NCBI GenBank assembly: GCA_964461715.1
Contig: CAYWVR010000037.1
Location: forward strand, 1-31,986
DNA: 31,986 nt
Direction: 5' to 3'
Origin: CAYWVR01 sp964461715
Lineage (GTDB): Bacteria > Planctomycetota > Phycisphaerae > FEN-1346
Shown: positions 20,918-28,808 of the stretch, one piece after another
Numbering within the stretch: position 1 is the first letter of the stretch
Layout: every line of letters starts with the position of its first letter
Notes under the pieces: model-generated
Databases searched by the model: none
What the model saw: only the letters and a program-made list of their open reading frames with translations
Told to the model about the DNA's origin: nothing
Position numbers and translations under genes: made by a program

Positions 20918-23482
20918 CTACGGCGCGTCGTCGATGACCTCGGGGACCTCGTCCTCGGTGGCCTCGGGCGTCTCGGCGTCGGGTTGCTCAGGCGTCTCCT
21001 CGGCCTCGCTCGACGCTTCCTCGGCCGCTTTCTCGGCCTTCTCGGTCTCTTCCTCGGCCTCGCGCTCGGCCTCGCGCTCCGCTTTGCGCCGGCGGAGGCG
21101 CTCCTCGCGCTCGCGGGCCCTCTTCTCGCGGGCCTCCTCGCGGGCCCGGTCGCGCTCGGCCTCGTCCTCGGCCACCCGCAGGGCCGTCAGGTGTATGAAG
21201 AGGTTCGTGGCGATCGCCGCCGCGTCCGGCGGCCGGTAGCCGCGCAGGTCGAAGGCGTCGTAGCCGGCGAGGCTGAACAAGAGGTCGAACGGGCTATAGA
21301 CGCCGATGAGCGTGTCGCCGCGATAGAGCCCGATCAGTTCGGCCCGGGGCTTGTCGGCCCGGGCGATCTTGAGGGCGTGGCGGAACTCGATGGCCTCGGT
21401 CAGGTTGAAGCCGGTCGAGCGGCCGATCTCGCCGGTCATGACGGGGTGGTCGTTTTCGAGGGCCTTCATCTGCCAACCGAGCCGGCCGGTGAGGAGGACC
21501 ATGGCCTTGTAGAACTCAACGCTACCGCCCACCCCCTCGGCGATCAGGAAGCCGCCGTTCTCGACGTAGGCGCCGAGGGCCTCGCGCTGCGCGTCGGCGA
21601 GGCTTACGTTCCCCACACCGCCCAGGTACGCCACGTCCTCATCCGTCAGCTCGGAGGGGGCCAAGCCCTTCTCGCCGATAATGACGGACATGCGGCCGTT
21701 CTCGCGAAGGATGCCGTAGAGCCGCTCGAAGACCTTGTAGTGGGAGGTGCCGTCCCAGGGCCCGTCGTACTTCAGGCGCGCCAGCTTCAGGTTCCGCCGC
21801 CGGGCCACGCGGACGCGGTCGCCCAGGCGGCCCTCGTCGGGCTTCTCCAGGCCCGTCAGGCGGGGCCGGATCGGGCTGCGGTCCGTGGCCACGGTGAACA
21901 GGTTCACGCCGAACTGGAAGAGGTAGTTCTTCGTGGCGACGGCCTTCATCTCCCACGGGCAGGAGACGTCGTCCGGGGCGTAATAGACGAACGTCCGCAG
22001 CGGGTCGGAGATGCCCAGGATTTCAGGGGTCGTCTTGAGCTTGTAGGGGACATTGAAGACGGGGTGGTCGTCCGTGAGCTTCTCCAGGGACCACTCGGGC
22101 CAGACCTCGGCGGCGAAGGCCTCGAACCACTCGCGAACCGCCCGGTTGCCGCAGGACGCCTCCACCAGGAGCGTGCCGCCGGTGTCGGTGAACTCGCGGA
22201 GGGTGGCCTTTTCCTCGTCGCCGAAGGGGGGCACGGACTCGGGGGTCAGGTAGAGGACGGGGGCCTCGTGCAGGTCCTCCATGGGGGTGTAGAGGCTGAC
22301 GATCTGCCACTGGAAGGGCTGCTCCTTGACCTGGCTGACATAGCGGGTCAGGTTCGCCAGGTCCCGCGGGTGGCTGTTCCATCGGCCCTCGAACTGAAGC
22401 TTTTCGAAGAGGATGGGGGCGCGGCCCTTGTGTAAGAAGAGGGCGGCAAAGCAGGTGTCGGAGAGGTCCGAGCCCCAGCTTCCGTCGGCGCCCTGGCTGG
22501 CGACGAGGAGCTTGGCCCCCTCGCGGTACCAGTTGTAGCGTCCGAAGTACATGTGGCCGGAGGCGAGGCCGACGCGCTCCAGGCCGTAGAGCCAGTAGTA
22601 GTGGTACCAATCGGGGTCGCGGGGGGAACGCGGATTGGAGCGAGCGCTGAAGTTGCGCTCCAGCCACATCAGGGCCGCGCCCATGGGCCGCTCGACCGTC
22701 GCCCCCACGGGCCGCGAGTGCCCCTTGGTGCACGGGCATCCCCCGCCCGGCATGAGCATGTCGGCCGTGATGTAGATCGAGGCCAGACCGGCGGCCGTCA
22801 TGGAGCCGTAGCCGGGCGTATCGTTGCCGATGCCCGCGTTGTGCTCGCCGTAGTTCCAGGACCCGTCCGCCAGCTGGACCCGGAGGTACAGGTCCTGGGT
22901 CCGTTTCCAGGTCGCCACAGGGATGCCCTCGATGCCGGCGAGGGCGGCATCGCGGAGCCCGAGAATGGCGAGCTGGGTGTTGGAGAGGTCGTAACGGGCG
23001 CGGGCCTGGTTGCCGCCCCCGCGGTAGTTCCACCCGCCGTGGCGTCCCTGGGTGCGGATGAGGTAGTTGACGTCGGATACGAGGGCCTTGCGGGCCCGCG
23101 TCCGGCGCTCGCCGGCCAGCTGCTCCTGGACGGCGGCCAGGGCCATGGCCCGAAGCGCCCGGGCGTAGACGTAATCGCAGTTGCGCTTGAGGAGGGCGTC
23201 CCAGCCCTTCTTCATGACCGGCTCGTCGGCCTTCATGCCGAGGTGCGTGAGGGTTAGCATGGCGAGCTCGGAGCGGCCATAGGGCTGGGCGGCGCCATGC
23301 TCCTCCCGTTCCATCCAGGTGCCGTCGTCCTGCTGCTGGTTGATGAGGCATTCCTTGGCCTTTTCCAGGGCACGCTGGACGGCGTCGTCGTCCACGCCGC
23401 GCGCCGCCCGCGCGGGGCCGGGCGCGGCCAGAAGCATCCCCAGGATCGTGCCCGCGGCGGCCAGCGTCAGAAGTCTGGACAT
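20918..23482 (-). CDS. Secreted terpene-cyclase-like toroid plus two DUF4159-type domains
   Basis: 854 residues from the ATG at 23482 (GGGAGGT upstream). A signal peptide (SRLLTLAAAGTILGMLLAA) is followed by alpha/alpha toroid repeats like those of squalene cyclase/prenyltransferase. These carry QDDGTW, QGRHGGWNYRG, LADGSWNYGE and QGADGSWGSD. No DXDD cyclase acid motif is seen, so this is likely a binding scaffold. From about residue 400 there are two similar DUF4159-like (glutamine-amidotransferase-like) halves: APVLYLTPESVPPFGDEEK...REFTDTGGTLLVE, and VAYLGGVGNVSLADAQ...AYVENGGFLIAEG. The end is a 100-residue charged Glu/Arg/Ala coil. Proteins of this kind are frequent in planctomycetes; function unknown. 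Confidence 0.87.
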   Translation of the reverse strand: MSRLLTLAAAGTILGMLLAAPGPARAARGVDDDAVQRALEKAKECLINQQQDDGTWMEREEHGAAQPYGRSELAMLTLTHLGMKADEPVMKKGWDALLKRNCDYVYARALRAMALAAVQEQLAGERRTRARKALVSDVNYLIRTQGRHGGWNYRGGGNQARARYDLSNTQLAILGLRDAALAGIEGIPVATWKRTQDLYLRVQLADGSWNYGEHNAGIGNDTPGYGSMTAAGLASIYITADMLMPGGGCPCTKGHSRPVGATVERPMGAALMWLERNFSARSNPRSPRDPDWYHYYWLYGLERVGLASGHMYFGRYNWYREGAKLLVASQGADGSWGSDLSDTCFAALFLHKGRAPILFEKLQFEGRWNSHPRDLANLTRYVSQVKEQPFQWQIVSLYTPMEDLHEAPVLYLTPESVPPFGDEEKATLREFTDTGGTLLVEASCGNRAVREWFEAFAAEVWPEWSLEKLTDDHPVFNVPYKLKTTPEILGISDPLRTFVYYAPDDVSCPWEMKAVATKNYLFQFGVNLFTVATDRSPIRPRLTGLEKPDEGRLGDRVRVARRRNLKLARLKYDGPWDGTSHYKVFERLYGILRENGRMSVIIGEKGLAPSELTDEDVAYLGGVGNVSLADAQREALGAYVENGGFLIAEGVGGSVEFYKAMVLLTGRLGWQMKALENDHPVMTGEIGRSTGFNLTEAIEFRHALKIARADKPRAELIGLYRGDTLIGVYSPFDLLFSLAGYDAFDLRGYRPPDAAAIATNLFIHLTALRVAEDEAERDRAREEAREKRAREREERLRRRKAEREAEREAEEETEKAEKAAEEASSEAEETPEQPDAETPEATEDEVPEVIDDAP

Positions 23483-23501
23483 GGTCGGACCTCCCGGGAA
23501 G

Positions 23502-23530
23502 ATTCTAGGCCACGTTCCGCCCCGATGCAA
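23502..23530 (-). promoter_or_regulatory. Promoter of the toroid/DUF4159 gene
   Basis: On the minus strand TTGCAT (23525-23530), 17 bases, TAGAAT (23502-23507). Transcription from about 23495 leaves a very short leader of roughly 13 bases that contains GGGAGGT. Confidence 0.5.
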
Positions 23531-23561
23531 GCGCCGGGGACGTGACGATTTCGCCTGCCCG

Positions 23562-23591
23562 TTGCGTGGACCCTCCGGCGGCCGGTACGCT
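23562..23591 (+). promoter_or_regulatory. Weak candidate promoter of nrfH giving a leaderless transcript
   Basis: TTGCGT (23562-23567), 18 bases, TACGCT (23586-23591), then 7 bases to the ATG at 23599. Both boxes are weak. If real, transcription starts at or next to the start codon, in keeping with the absence of any Shine-Dalgarno there. Confidence 0.28.
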
Positions 23592-23598
23592 TGACCGT

Positions 23599-24153
23599 AT
23601 GAAGACCCGCCCGGGGGACATCCTGTGGCTGCGCGGCGTGCCCCGCGGGTGGCGGATTGCCACCGGTCTCGCCGCAGGGGCGGCGGTGGGGCTGGGCCTG
23701 GTACTCGTGCGGGTCTCGAACGCCACCAGCTACCTCTCCAACGAGTCCGAGACCTGCATCAACTGTCACCTCATGACCCACGCCTACGCCACCTGGCAGC
23801 GGGGAAGCCACGGGCGCGTGGCCGTGTGCAACGACTGCCACGTGCCCCACACGAACCCCGTGGCGTCTTGGGCGTTCAAGGCTCGGGACGGGTTGCGGCA
23901 CTCGTGGGTCTTCACGATCCGGGCCGAGCCCCAGGTCCTCCGTCTGAACCCCGCCGCCGTGCCCGTCGTCCAGGGCAACTGCGTTCGCTGCCACGCCGAC
24001 CCGATGCAGATGGTGCGCCTGGCGGCGGCGGAGGAACGGGTCTGCTGGGACTGTCACCGGAACGTCCACGGGGACGTCCAGAGCCTGAGCGCCTCGCCGC
24101 ACGTCCGCCGCCCCCAGCTCCCGGCCGCGGGTCTGGAGTGGATGAAACCGTAG
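23599..24153 (+). CDS. nrfH: Cytochrome c nitrite reductase small subunit
   Basis: NrfH is the membrane-anchored tetrahaem quinol dehydrogenase of the NapC/NirT family that passes electrons to NrfA. 184 residues, with one N-terminal helix (ATGLAAGAAVGLGLVLV, about 21-37). The four haem motifs are C53-H57 (CINCH, with Met59 as in NrfH haem 1), C77-H81 (CNDCH), C128-H132 (CVRCH) and C149-H153 (CWDCH). The ATG at 23599 is chosen because the helix and topology fit. An in-frame GTG at 23542 would add 19 unlikely residues. No ribosome site is visible. It leads an operon ending in nrfA. Confidence 0.93.
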   Translation: MKTRPGDILWLRGVPRGWRIATGLAAGAAVGLGLVLVRVSNATSYLSNESETCINCHLMTHAYATWQRGSHGRVAVCNDCHVPHTNPVASWAFKARDGLRHSWVFTIRAEPQVLRLNPAAVPVVQGNCVRCHADPMQMVRLAAAEERVCWDCHRNVHGDVQSLSASPHVRRPQLPAAGLEWMKP

Positions 24154-24178
24154 AGGAACGCACGTAAGGAGGCTACCG

Positions 24179-24436
24179 ATGCTGCGCATGAGCCGATGGA
24201 TGCGATTCATGGTCTGGGCGGTTGTCGCCCTGCCGGCCCTGGCCGGCCCGCTCGGGCTGGCGGGCTGCGAGCAGAAAGGACCGCTGGAAGAGGCCGCCGA
24301 GGAGACCGGCGAAGCCCTCCAGGAAGCCGAGGAGGCTCTCGAAGAGGCCGGCGAGGAAACCGAGCGGGCCACCGAGGGCGCCATGGAGGAGGCCGAGGAG
24401 GCCACCGAGGAGGCCGAGGAGGCCGTCGAGGACTAG
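24179..24436 (+). CDS. Small acidic repeat lipoprotein
   Basis: 85 residues. AAGGAGG lies about 8 bases before the ATG at 24179. The signal sequence ends in lipobox LGLAGC (Cys30); in-frame Met4 and Met8 are alternative starts. The mature 55 residues are nearly all Glu, Ala, Thr and Gly in a helical EEAxE pattern, a strongly negative coil on the membrane surface. No family is recognised beyond that of small acidic lipoproteins. It sits 25 bases after nrfH, inside the nitrite reductase operon, so it may be a stress or envelope companion, or a calcium- or cation-rich surface element. Role unknown. Confidence 0.75.
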   Translation: MLRMSRWMRFMVWAVVALPALAGPLGLAGCEQKGPLEEAAEETGEALQEAEEALEEAGEETERATEGAMEEAEEATEEAEEAVED

Positions 24437-24482
24437 CGGACCGGACGGGCCGGTCCCGTAAACCCGGAAAGAGGCACGCGCG

Positions 24483-24686
24483 ATGAACCGCAACACGCTC
24501 AAAGGCAAGTGGCGCCAGCTCAAGGGCCGGGTCGGCCAGCAGTGGGGCAAGCTCACCGACGACGACGTCGAGCGCATCGGCGGGGACTTCAAAATCCTCG
24601 TCGGCCGCCTCCAGGAGGCCTACGGTATCGAACGCGACGAGGCCGAACGCCGCGCCGACGAGTGGCTCAGCCAGATCGAGCCGTAG
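24483..24686 (+). CDS. CsbD family stress protein
   Basis: 67 residues with the CsbD pattern: MNRNTLKGKWRQLKGRVGQQWGKLTDDD, then the G-DF region and repeated basic/acidic helices ending ADEWLSQIEP. CsbD-like proteins are abundant small stress proteins under general stress control in several bacteria; their mechanism is not known. Here the gene is the third of four in the nrf operon, 46 bases after the lipoprotein and 42 before nrfA, an unusual place for it. Confidence 0.9.
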   Translation: MNRNTLKGKWRQLKGRVGQQWGKLTDDDVERIGGDFKILVGRLQEAYGIERDEAERRADEWLSQIEP

Positions 24687-24728
24687 GGCGTCGAGCCCGC
24701 ACATCCGCCGATCGAAGGGGAGGGGCCG

Positions 24729-25982
24729 ATGGCCGAGCCTTCCGAAAGAAGACCGCGCCGACGCTGGCTGGGCTTTTTCACCTTCGTCCTGGCCGCCACC
24801 GTGGTCGTGCTGCTGGGGATGCTGGCCGTCTCCATCATGGAGCGGCGATGGGAGGCCCAGCGGCCCGCCCTGGTCCTCAAGAGGCTCCCCGCGTACGAGC
24901 CCGATTCCTCCGAATGGGGCGAGAACTACCCCCGCGAGTACGAAACCTGGCGCCAGACCCGCATCACCGACACCCGCACCCGCTACGGCGGCGCCGCCCA
25001 CCGCGACTACCTCGACGAGGACCCGCGCCTCGTCATCCTCTGGGCCGGATACGGCTTCAGCAAGGGCTACGACCAGGCCCGAGGCCATGGGTACAGCGTC
25101 CAGGACGTCACGGCCACCCCTCGCGTCGCTCCGCCCACGACGCCCGGCACCTGCTGGACCTGCAAGAGCAGCGACGTCCCGCGCGTCATGAGCATCATCG
25201 GCGTCGCCCGGTTCTACGAGACGCCGTTTGCGGACCTCAAGGACGAGATCACCCACCCCATCGGCTGCCAGGACTGCCACGACCCGCAGACGATGAACCT
25301 GGTNNNNNNNNNNNNNNNNNNNNNNNNNNNNNNNNNNNNNNNNNNNNNNNNNNNNNNNNNNNNNNNNNNNNNNNNNNNNNNNNNNNNNNNNNNNNNNNNN
25401 NNNCCCGACTACGAGCTTTGGCAAACGGGCGTCCACGCCTACCGCGACGTGGCCTGCGCCGATTGCCACATGCCGTACGTCAGCGAGGGCGGCGTCAAGT
25501 TCACCGACCACCACGTCCAGAGCCCCCTCCTGGCCATCGACCGGAGCTGCGCCGTCTGCCACCGATGGAGCGAGGAGGAGATCCGCGCCCGCGTCTACGC
25601 CATCCAGGACAAGGTCCACACCGCGAAGATCGCCACGGAGGAGCTTCTGGTGCCCGCTCACTTCGACGTGGCGGCGGCGATGGAGGCGGGCGTCGACGAC
25701 GAGGCCCTGGCGCCCGTGCGGCAGACGCTCCGCGAGGCCCAGTTCCGCTGGGACTACATCATGTCCAACAACGGCATGGGCTTCCATTCCCCCCAGGAGA
25801 CCATGCGCATCCTCGGCGAGGCGTCCCGACAGGCCGGCCAGGTCCGACTTCTGGTGGCCCGCATGCTGGCCGCGCGCGGCTTTCACGACGCGCCCGTCTA
25901 CCCGGACATCTCGACCCGCGAGAAAGCCCGGGCCATCGCCATCGCCTTCGAGGAGGGCAAGCCCCCCAAGCTGCTGCCGTAG
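24729..25982 (+). CDS. nrfA: Cytochrome c nitrite reductase catalytic subunit, interrupted by assembly gap
   Basis: NrfA reduces nitrite to ammonium with six electrons. GGGGAGGGG precedes the ATG. The N-terminus has an uncleaved-looking helix (WLGFFTFVLAATVVVLLGML), so the enzyme may be membrane-anchored. The active-site haem with lysine ligand is visible as CWTCK (C142-K146). CQDCH follows at 180-184. After the gap come CADCHMPY and CAVCH. The fifth haem motif and the catalytic Tyr region normally lie between CQDCH and HPDYE, in the 100 N. Homologues have roughly 100 residues there, so the true missing length is probably near 300 bases. The frame is kept across the N run only by chance. GHGYSVQDV and HHVQSPLL also match the family. 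Confidence 0.93.
   Translation: MAEPSERRPRRRWLGFFTFVLAATVVVLLGMLAVSIMERRWEAQRPALVLKRLPAYEPDSSEWGENYPREYETWRQTRITDTRTRYGGAAHRDYLDEDPRLVILWAGYGFSKGYDQARGHGYSVQDVTATPRVAPPTTPGTCWTCKSSDVPRVMSIIGVARFYETPFADLKDEITHPIGCQDCHDPQTMNLXXXXXXXXXXXXXXXXXXXXXXXXXXXXXXXXXXPDYELWQTGVHAYRDVACADCHMPYVSEGGVKFTDHHVQSPLLAIDRSCAVCHRWSEEEIRARVYAIQDKVHTAKIATEELLVPAHFDVAAAMEAGVDDEALAPVRQTLREAQFRWDYIMSNNGMGFHSPQETMRILGEASRQAGQVRLLVARMLAARGFHDAPVYPDISTREKARAIAIAFEEGKPPKLLP
25304..25403. other. Assembly gap of 100 N inside nrfA
   Basis: Exactly 100 N, a standard filler length for a gap of unknown size. Flanks encode DPQTMNL before and PDYELWQTG after, which in NrfA are about 100 residues apart rather than 33. Confidence 0.97.
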
Positions 25983-25984
25983 GG

Positions 25985-26010
25985 CCCCCCTGGTGCGCTG
26001 CTGCCGGGGG
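25985..26010. terminator. Possible bidirectional terminator between nrfA and the hydrolase gene
   Basis: CCCCCC (25985-25990) pairs with CCGGGGG (26004-26010), with a two-base bulge, in the 31 bases between two convergent genes. No U tract on either strand, so it is weak evidence. Confidence 0.3.
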
Positions 26011-26013
26011 ATC

Positions 26014-27114
26014 TCACGGCGCCCAGACGTCGTCCCACATCGCCTCGACCATCGACCCGAACCCCTCCCCTCCCCGCTGCCTGCGGACCCGGGCCACCTC
26101 CCGCACCTCCCCCTCCGCCGAAAACCGCACCACCAGTGGCCACAGGCTCTCCGGGCTCGAGAGCGGCCACCCGTACCGCATGTCGTGGACCTCGACCACG
26201 TGCTGCCCGTCCATCCGCCGGTGCGTGGCCCGGACACGGCCCATGGCGAACCAGGCGTACCGCTCGGTCTCCGGGAGCGCCCGGGCCCGCTCGATCCACG
26301 GGCCGGATTGCTTCGCCACGCGTTTCTGGCGCCGCGGATCGTAGCCCGTGAGGGGCCGCACCCGGTTCACGACCCACGCCTCGGGCGTCTCGACGACCGT
26401 GCGCCACAGGAAAATCGCCCCCACGGCCGGATACGCGTCCGCCCGGACGATCTCGGCCCCCTCGCCGACGGCCGCCCGCGCCTGCCGCACGGCCGCGTCG
26501 TGCAGAAGCCGCCCGGCGCCCAGGTACGCGACGCTCAGGGCGAATCCCGCCCATCCGACGGCCCGCGTCGCCCGCCGGGCTACCGTGCCCGTGATCCTGC
26601 GGGCGATCCAGCAGGCCAGCAGCGTGGCCAGGAGAAGCGACGTGTAGAGGACGTCGATGATACCGATCGCGTCGGCGGCGTAGCGCGCGCTCGAGAACGG
26701 GGCCAGGAGCTGTGTCCCGTAGCTCGTGCACCAGTCCAGCAGCGGGTGGGAGAGGACGGCCACGAGCGTGCATCCGTAAAGCAGCCGAAAGGGCGGCGGC
26801 CGCGTGTCCGTGCCCCCCGGAGACTGGGAGCGGGCCTCGTGGACCCGCCTCCGGGCCCACCACCAGAGCCCCGCGATGGCCAGGGCCAGCACCGGGGCCG
26901 CCACCAGCGAATGCGTGACCCCGCGGTGCGAGGAGACGTGCTCCAGCCCGTCCATCTCCGCCCCCGAGAGGGCCAGCAGCGGGGCCACGAAGATGTCCAG
27001 GTCCGGGGCCACCGCCGCCGCCGCCGCCATCCAGGTGGCATCGCGGCCGATCTTCTGGCGAAAGCCCAACTGGGCCGTCACGGCCCCTAGAAGCCCCTGC
27101 GTGAGGGTATCCAT
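26014..27114 (-). CDS. YdjM/DUF457-type membrane-bound metal-dependent hydrolase
   Basis: 366 residues from ATG 27114. It starts MDTLTQGLLGAVTAQLGF and has PDLDIF and the HRGVTHSL motif, plus the SHPLLDWCTSYGTQLLAPFS segment. All are characteristic of the membrane-bound metal-dependent hydrolase family (YdjM, also called LexA-regulated in E. coli). Four or five membrane helices lie in residues 1-210. The C-terminal 150 residues form a soluble, mainly beta domain. Metal-dependent hydrolysis is the family annotation; no substrate is established. It is last in the four-gene minus-strand run, 50 bases after the exporter. The ribosome site is weak. Confidence 0.87.
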   Translation of the reverse strand: MDTLTQGLLGAVTAQLGFRQKIGRDATWMAAAAAVAPDLDIFVAPLLALSGAEMDGLEHVSSHRGVTHSLVAAPVLALAIAGLWWWARRRVHEARSQSPGGTDTRPPPFRLLYGCTLVAVLSHPLLDWCTSYGTQLLAPFSSARYAADAIGIIDVLYTSLLLATLLACWIARRITGTVARRATRAVGWAGFALSVAYLGAGRLLHDAAVRQARAAVGEGAEIVRADAYPAVGAIFLWRTVVETPEAWVVNRVRPLTGYDPRRQKRVAKQSGPWIERARALPETERYAWFAMGRVRATHRRMDGQHVVEVHDMRYGWPLSSPESLWPLVVRFSAEGEVREVARVRRQRGGEGFGSMVEAMWDDVWAP

Positions 27115-27164
27115 GCCGCCATTGTACGCTCCGCGCCTTCCCCGCGGCCACCCCGCGCCGAGTC

Positions 27165-28085
27165 TCAGGCCGCTTCCGTCCCTCGGTACGCCACCAGCGC
27201 GCCGAGGACCACGAGAGCCGCCCCCGCCGCGATCTCCCACCCCGGGTCAATCCCCAGGATCAGGCTGCTCGCCAGCGTCGAGAGCACCGGGGCCGCGTAC
27301 GAGCACGCCACGACCCGCGTCATGTGCCCCCGCCGCATCGCCACGTCCCAGAACGTGTACGCGGCCAGCATCGGCACCAGGGCCACGTAGACCAGGGCCG
27401 CGACCGTCGCGAACGACCACGTGGACAGCTCCGCCGGCCCCGCAAGCCGCACCCCCGCCAGGACGAGCCCCGCGGCCAGAAAGAACAGGGGCAGGGCCGC
27501 CGTGCCGCCCACCCCGGCCCACCGCCGCCGCAGGTTCGAGTAGAGCCCCCACATGCACGCCGCCGCCAGGGCCAGGCCGTAAGGCAGGGCGTCGGCCCGG
27601 GCCGCCTCCCGCAGAGCCGCCCACGAGAGCCCGCCCGGCCCGGCCATCGCCAGGGCCACCCCCCCTGCCGCCACCACCAGGCCCGGCCCGAGCCACCAGC
27701 GGGGCCTGCGGCCCAGGATCGGGACCGCCAGCAGGAGCGTCAGGCCCGGCCAGAGGTAGTTGATGATGCCCACGACGAGCATCTGCGGCCGGCCCGAGGC
27801 CAAGCCCGTGGCCGTGAAGATGGCCACCTGGTAGGCCGCGAAGACCGCCCCCGCCCCGAAGAGGAACCGCCGAGGAATCCGCCCCGGGGCCGCCCGTCCC
27901 TGCCGCGTCGCCAGGACCGCTGCCGTGCCCGCCAGGCCCGCCCCCAGGCACATCAGCGTCGCCGCCGTCAGCGTCCCCAGGGCCTCGGTTAGGTGGCGGG
28001 CCGCCGCGAAGACGGTGCTCCAGAGCACGATGGCCGCCAGGCCCAGCATCGTCGCTCCGGCGGAGGACTTCTCGACCGAGGTCAT
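27165..28085 (-). CDS. EamA/DMT-family exporter, YddG-like
   Basis: 306 residues with ten predicted membrane helices in two EamA halves, from ATLGLAAIVLWSTVFAAAR-like helix 1 to WEIAAGAALVVLGALVAY. The N-terminal helix and the NYLWPGLTLLLAVP segment are most like the aromatic amino-acid exporter YddG. Drug/metabolite transporters of this type export amino acids or small metabolites by proton exchange. The start at 28085 is chosen; an upstream ATG at 28121 would add 12 residues. It lies 51 bases downstream of the preceding membrane protein. Confidence 0.85.
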   Translation of the reverse strand: MTSVEKSSAGATMLGLAAIVLWSTVFAAARHLTEALGTLTAATLMCLGAGLAGTAAVLATRQGRAAPGRIPRRFLFGAGAVFAAYQVAIFTATGLASGRPQMLVVGIINYLWPGLTLLLAVPILGRRPRWWLGPGLVVAAGGVALAMAGPGGLSWAALREAARADALPYGLALAAACMWGLYSNLRRRWAGVGGTAALPLFFLAAGLVLAGVRLAGPAELSTWSFATVAALVYVALVPMLAAYTFWDVAMRRGHMTRVVACSYAAPVLSTLASSLILGIDPGWEIAAGAALVVLGALVAYRGTEAA

Positions 28086-28136
28086 GGGCGAGAGGCTACG
28101 CCCGCGGAGGCCCCGAAACAAGCGTTTTCGCGGATC

Positions 28137-28796
28137 CTACGGCCCTGAAGGGGCTATCGGCGGCCGCGACGGCTCAGGCTCCGACCCGTCCTCGCCGGGG
28201 TCCACGATGATGTGCCCCAGCTTCTCCAACTCCTCGCGGGCCGTGCGGCGGACCACCGGGTCGTTTGACGTAAGCGCCTCCAGGTAGACCGGCGTGGCGG
28301 GTGCCAGAGCGAAGTCCATCGTCGGCGGCATCTCGGTCCGCACGGTCGTCTCGGTGAAGGGCCACGCCGCGGTCTCGGGCGGCAGAGGCCGGTTCTCGGG
28401 GTCCAGGATCACCACCTGTTCGATGTACCCCGGGGCCCGGACGTGGACCGTGAACATGGTCGAGCTGAACCCGGCCCGGCCGCTCGGGACGGTGAACGTG
28501 TAGCGGCCGGTCGCGTTCGTGATATGGGTGGACCCGACGACGAACATGCCTCCGCCGTCCGGCAGGGGCGAATCGTAGCAAGTCCACTGGAGCCGGACCC
28601 GGGCCCGGGCGATCGGCTCGCCCGTCTCGGCGTCGATCACCTGTCCGCTCCAGGGGCCCGAGAAAGGCAGCGGATAGAGCCACCGGGCCGCCACGTAGAG
28701 GACCACCGCCACAACGAGCCCCGCCGCCAGAAGGCCCCCCAGCACCCATGCAATCCGGGCCGCCGTCCGGCTGATGGCCCCTTCGTCGCTCGCCAT
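28137..28796 (-). CDS. Membrane-anchored carboxypeptidase-regulatory-like domain protein
   Basis: 219 residues. GGGAGGGG precedes the ATG at 28796. A short cytoplasmic start leads to one helix (WVLGGLLAAGLVVAVVLYVAA, about 17-38). A CarboxypepD_reg-like beta sandwich outside follows: SGQVIDAETGEPIARARVRL, then TNATGRYTFTVP, and a C-terminal helix and proline tail. Such domains are structural or binding modules, not enzymes. It starts 12 bases after the ankyrin gene and may be its membrane partner. Precise role unknown. Confidence 0.78.
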   Translation of the reverse strand: MASDEGAISRTAARIAWVLGGLLAAGLVVAVVLYVAARWLYPLPFSGPWSGQVIDAETGEPIARARVRLQWTCYDSPLPDGGGMFVVGSTHITNATGRYTFTVPSGRAGFSSTMFTVHVRAPGYIEQVVILDPENRPLPPETAAWPFTETTVRTEMPPTMDFALAPATPVYLEALTSNDPVVRRTAREELEKLGHIIVDPGEDGSEPEPSRPPIAPSGP

Positions 28797-28808
28797 GGCC
28801 CCTCCCGC

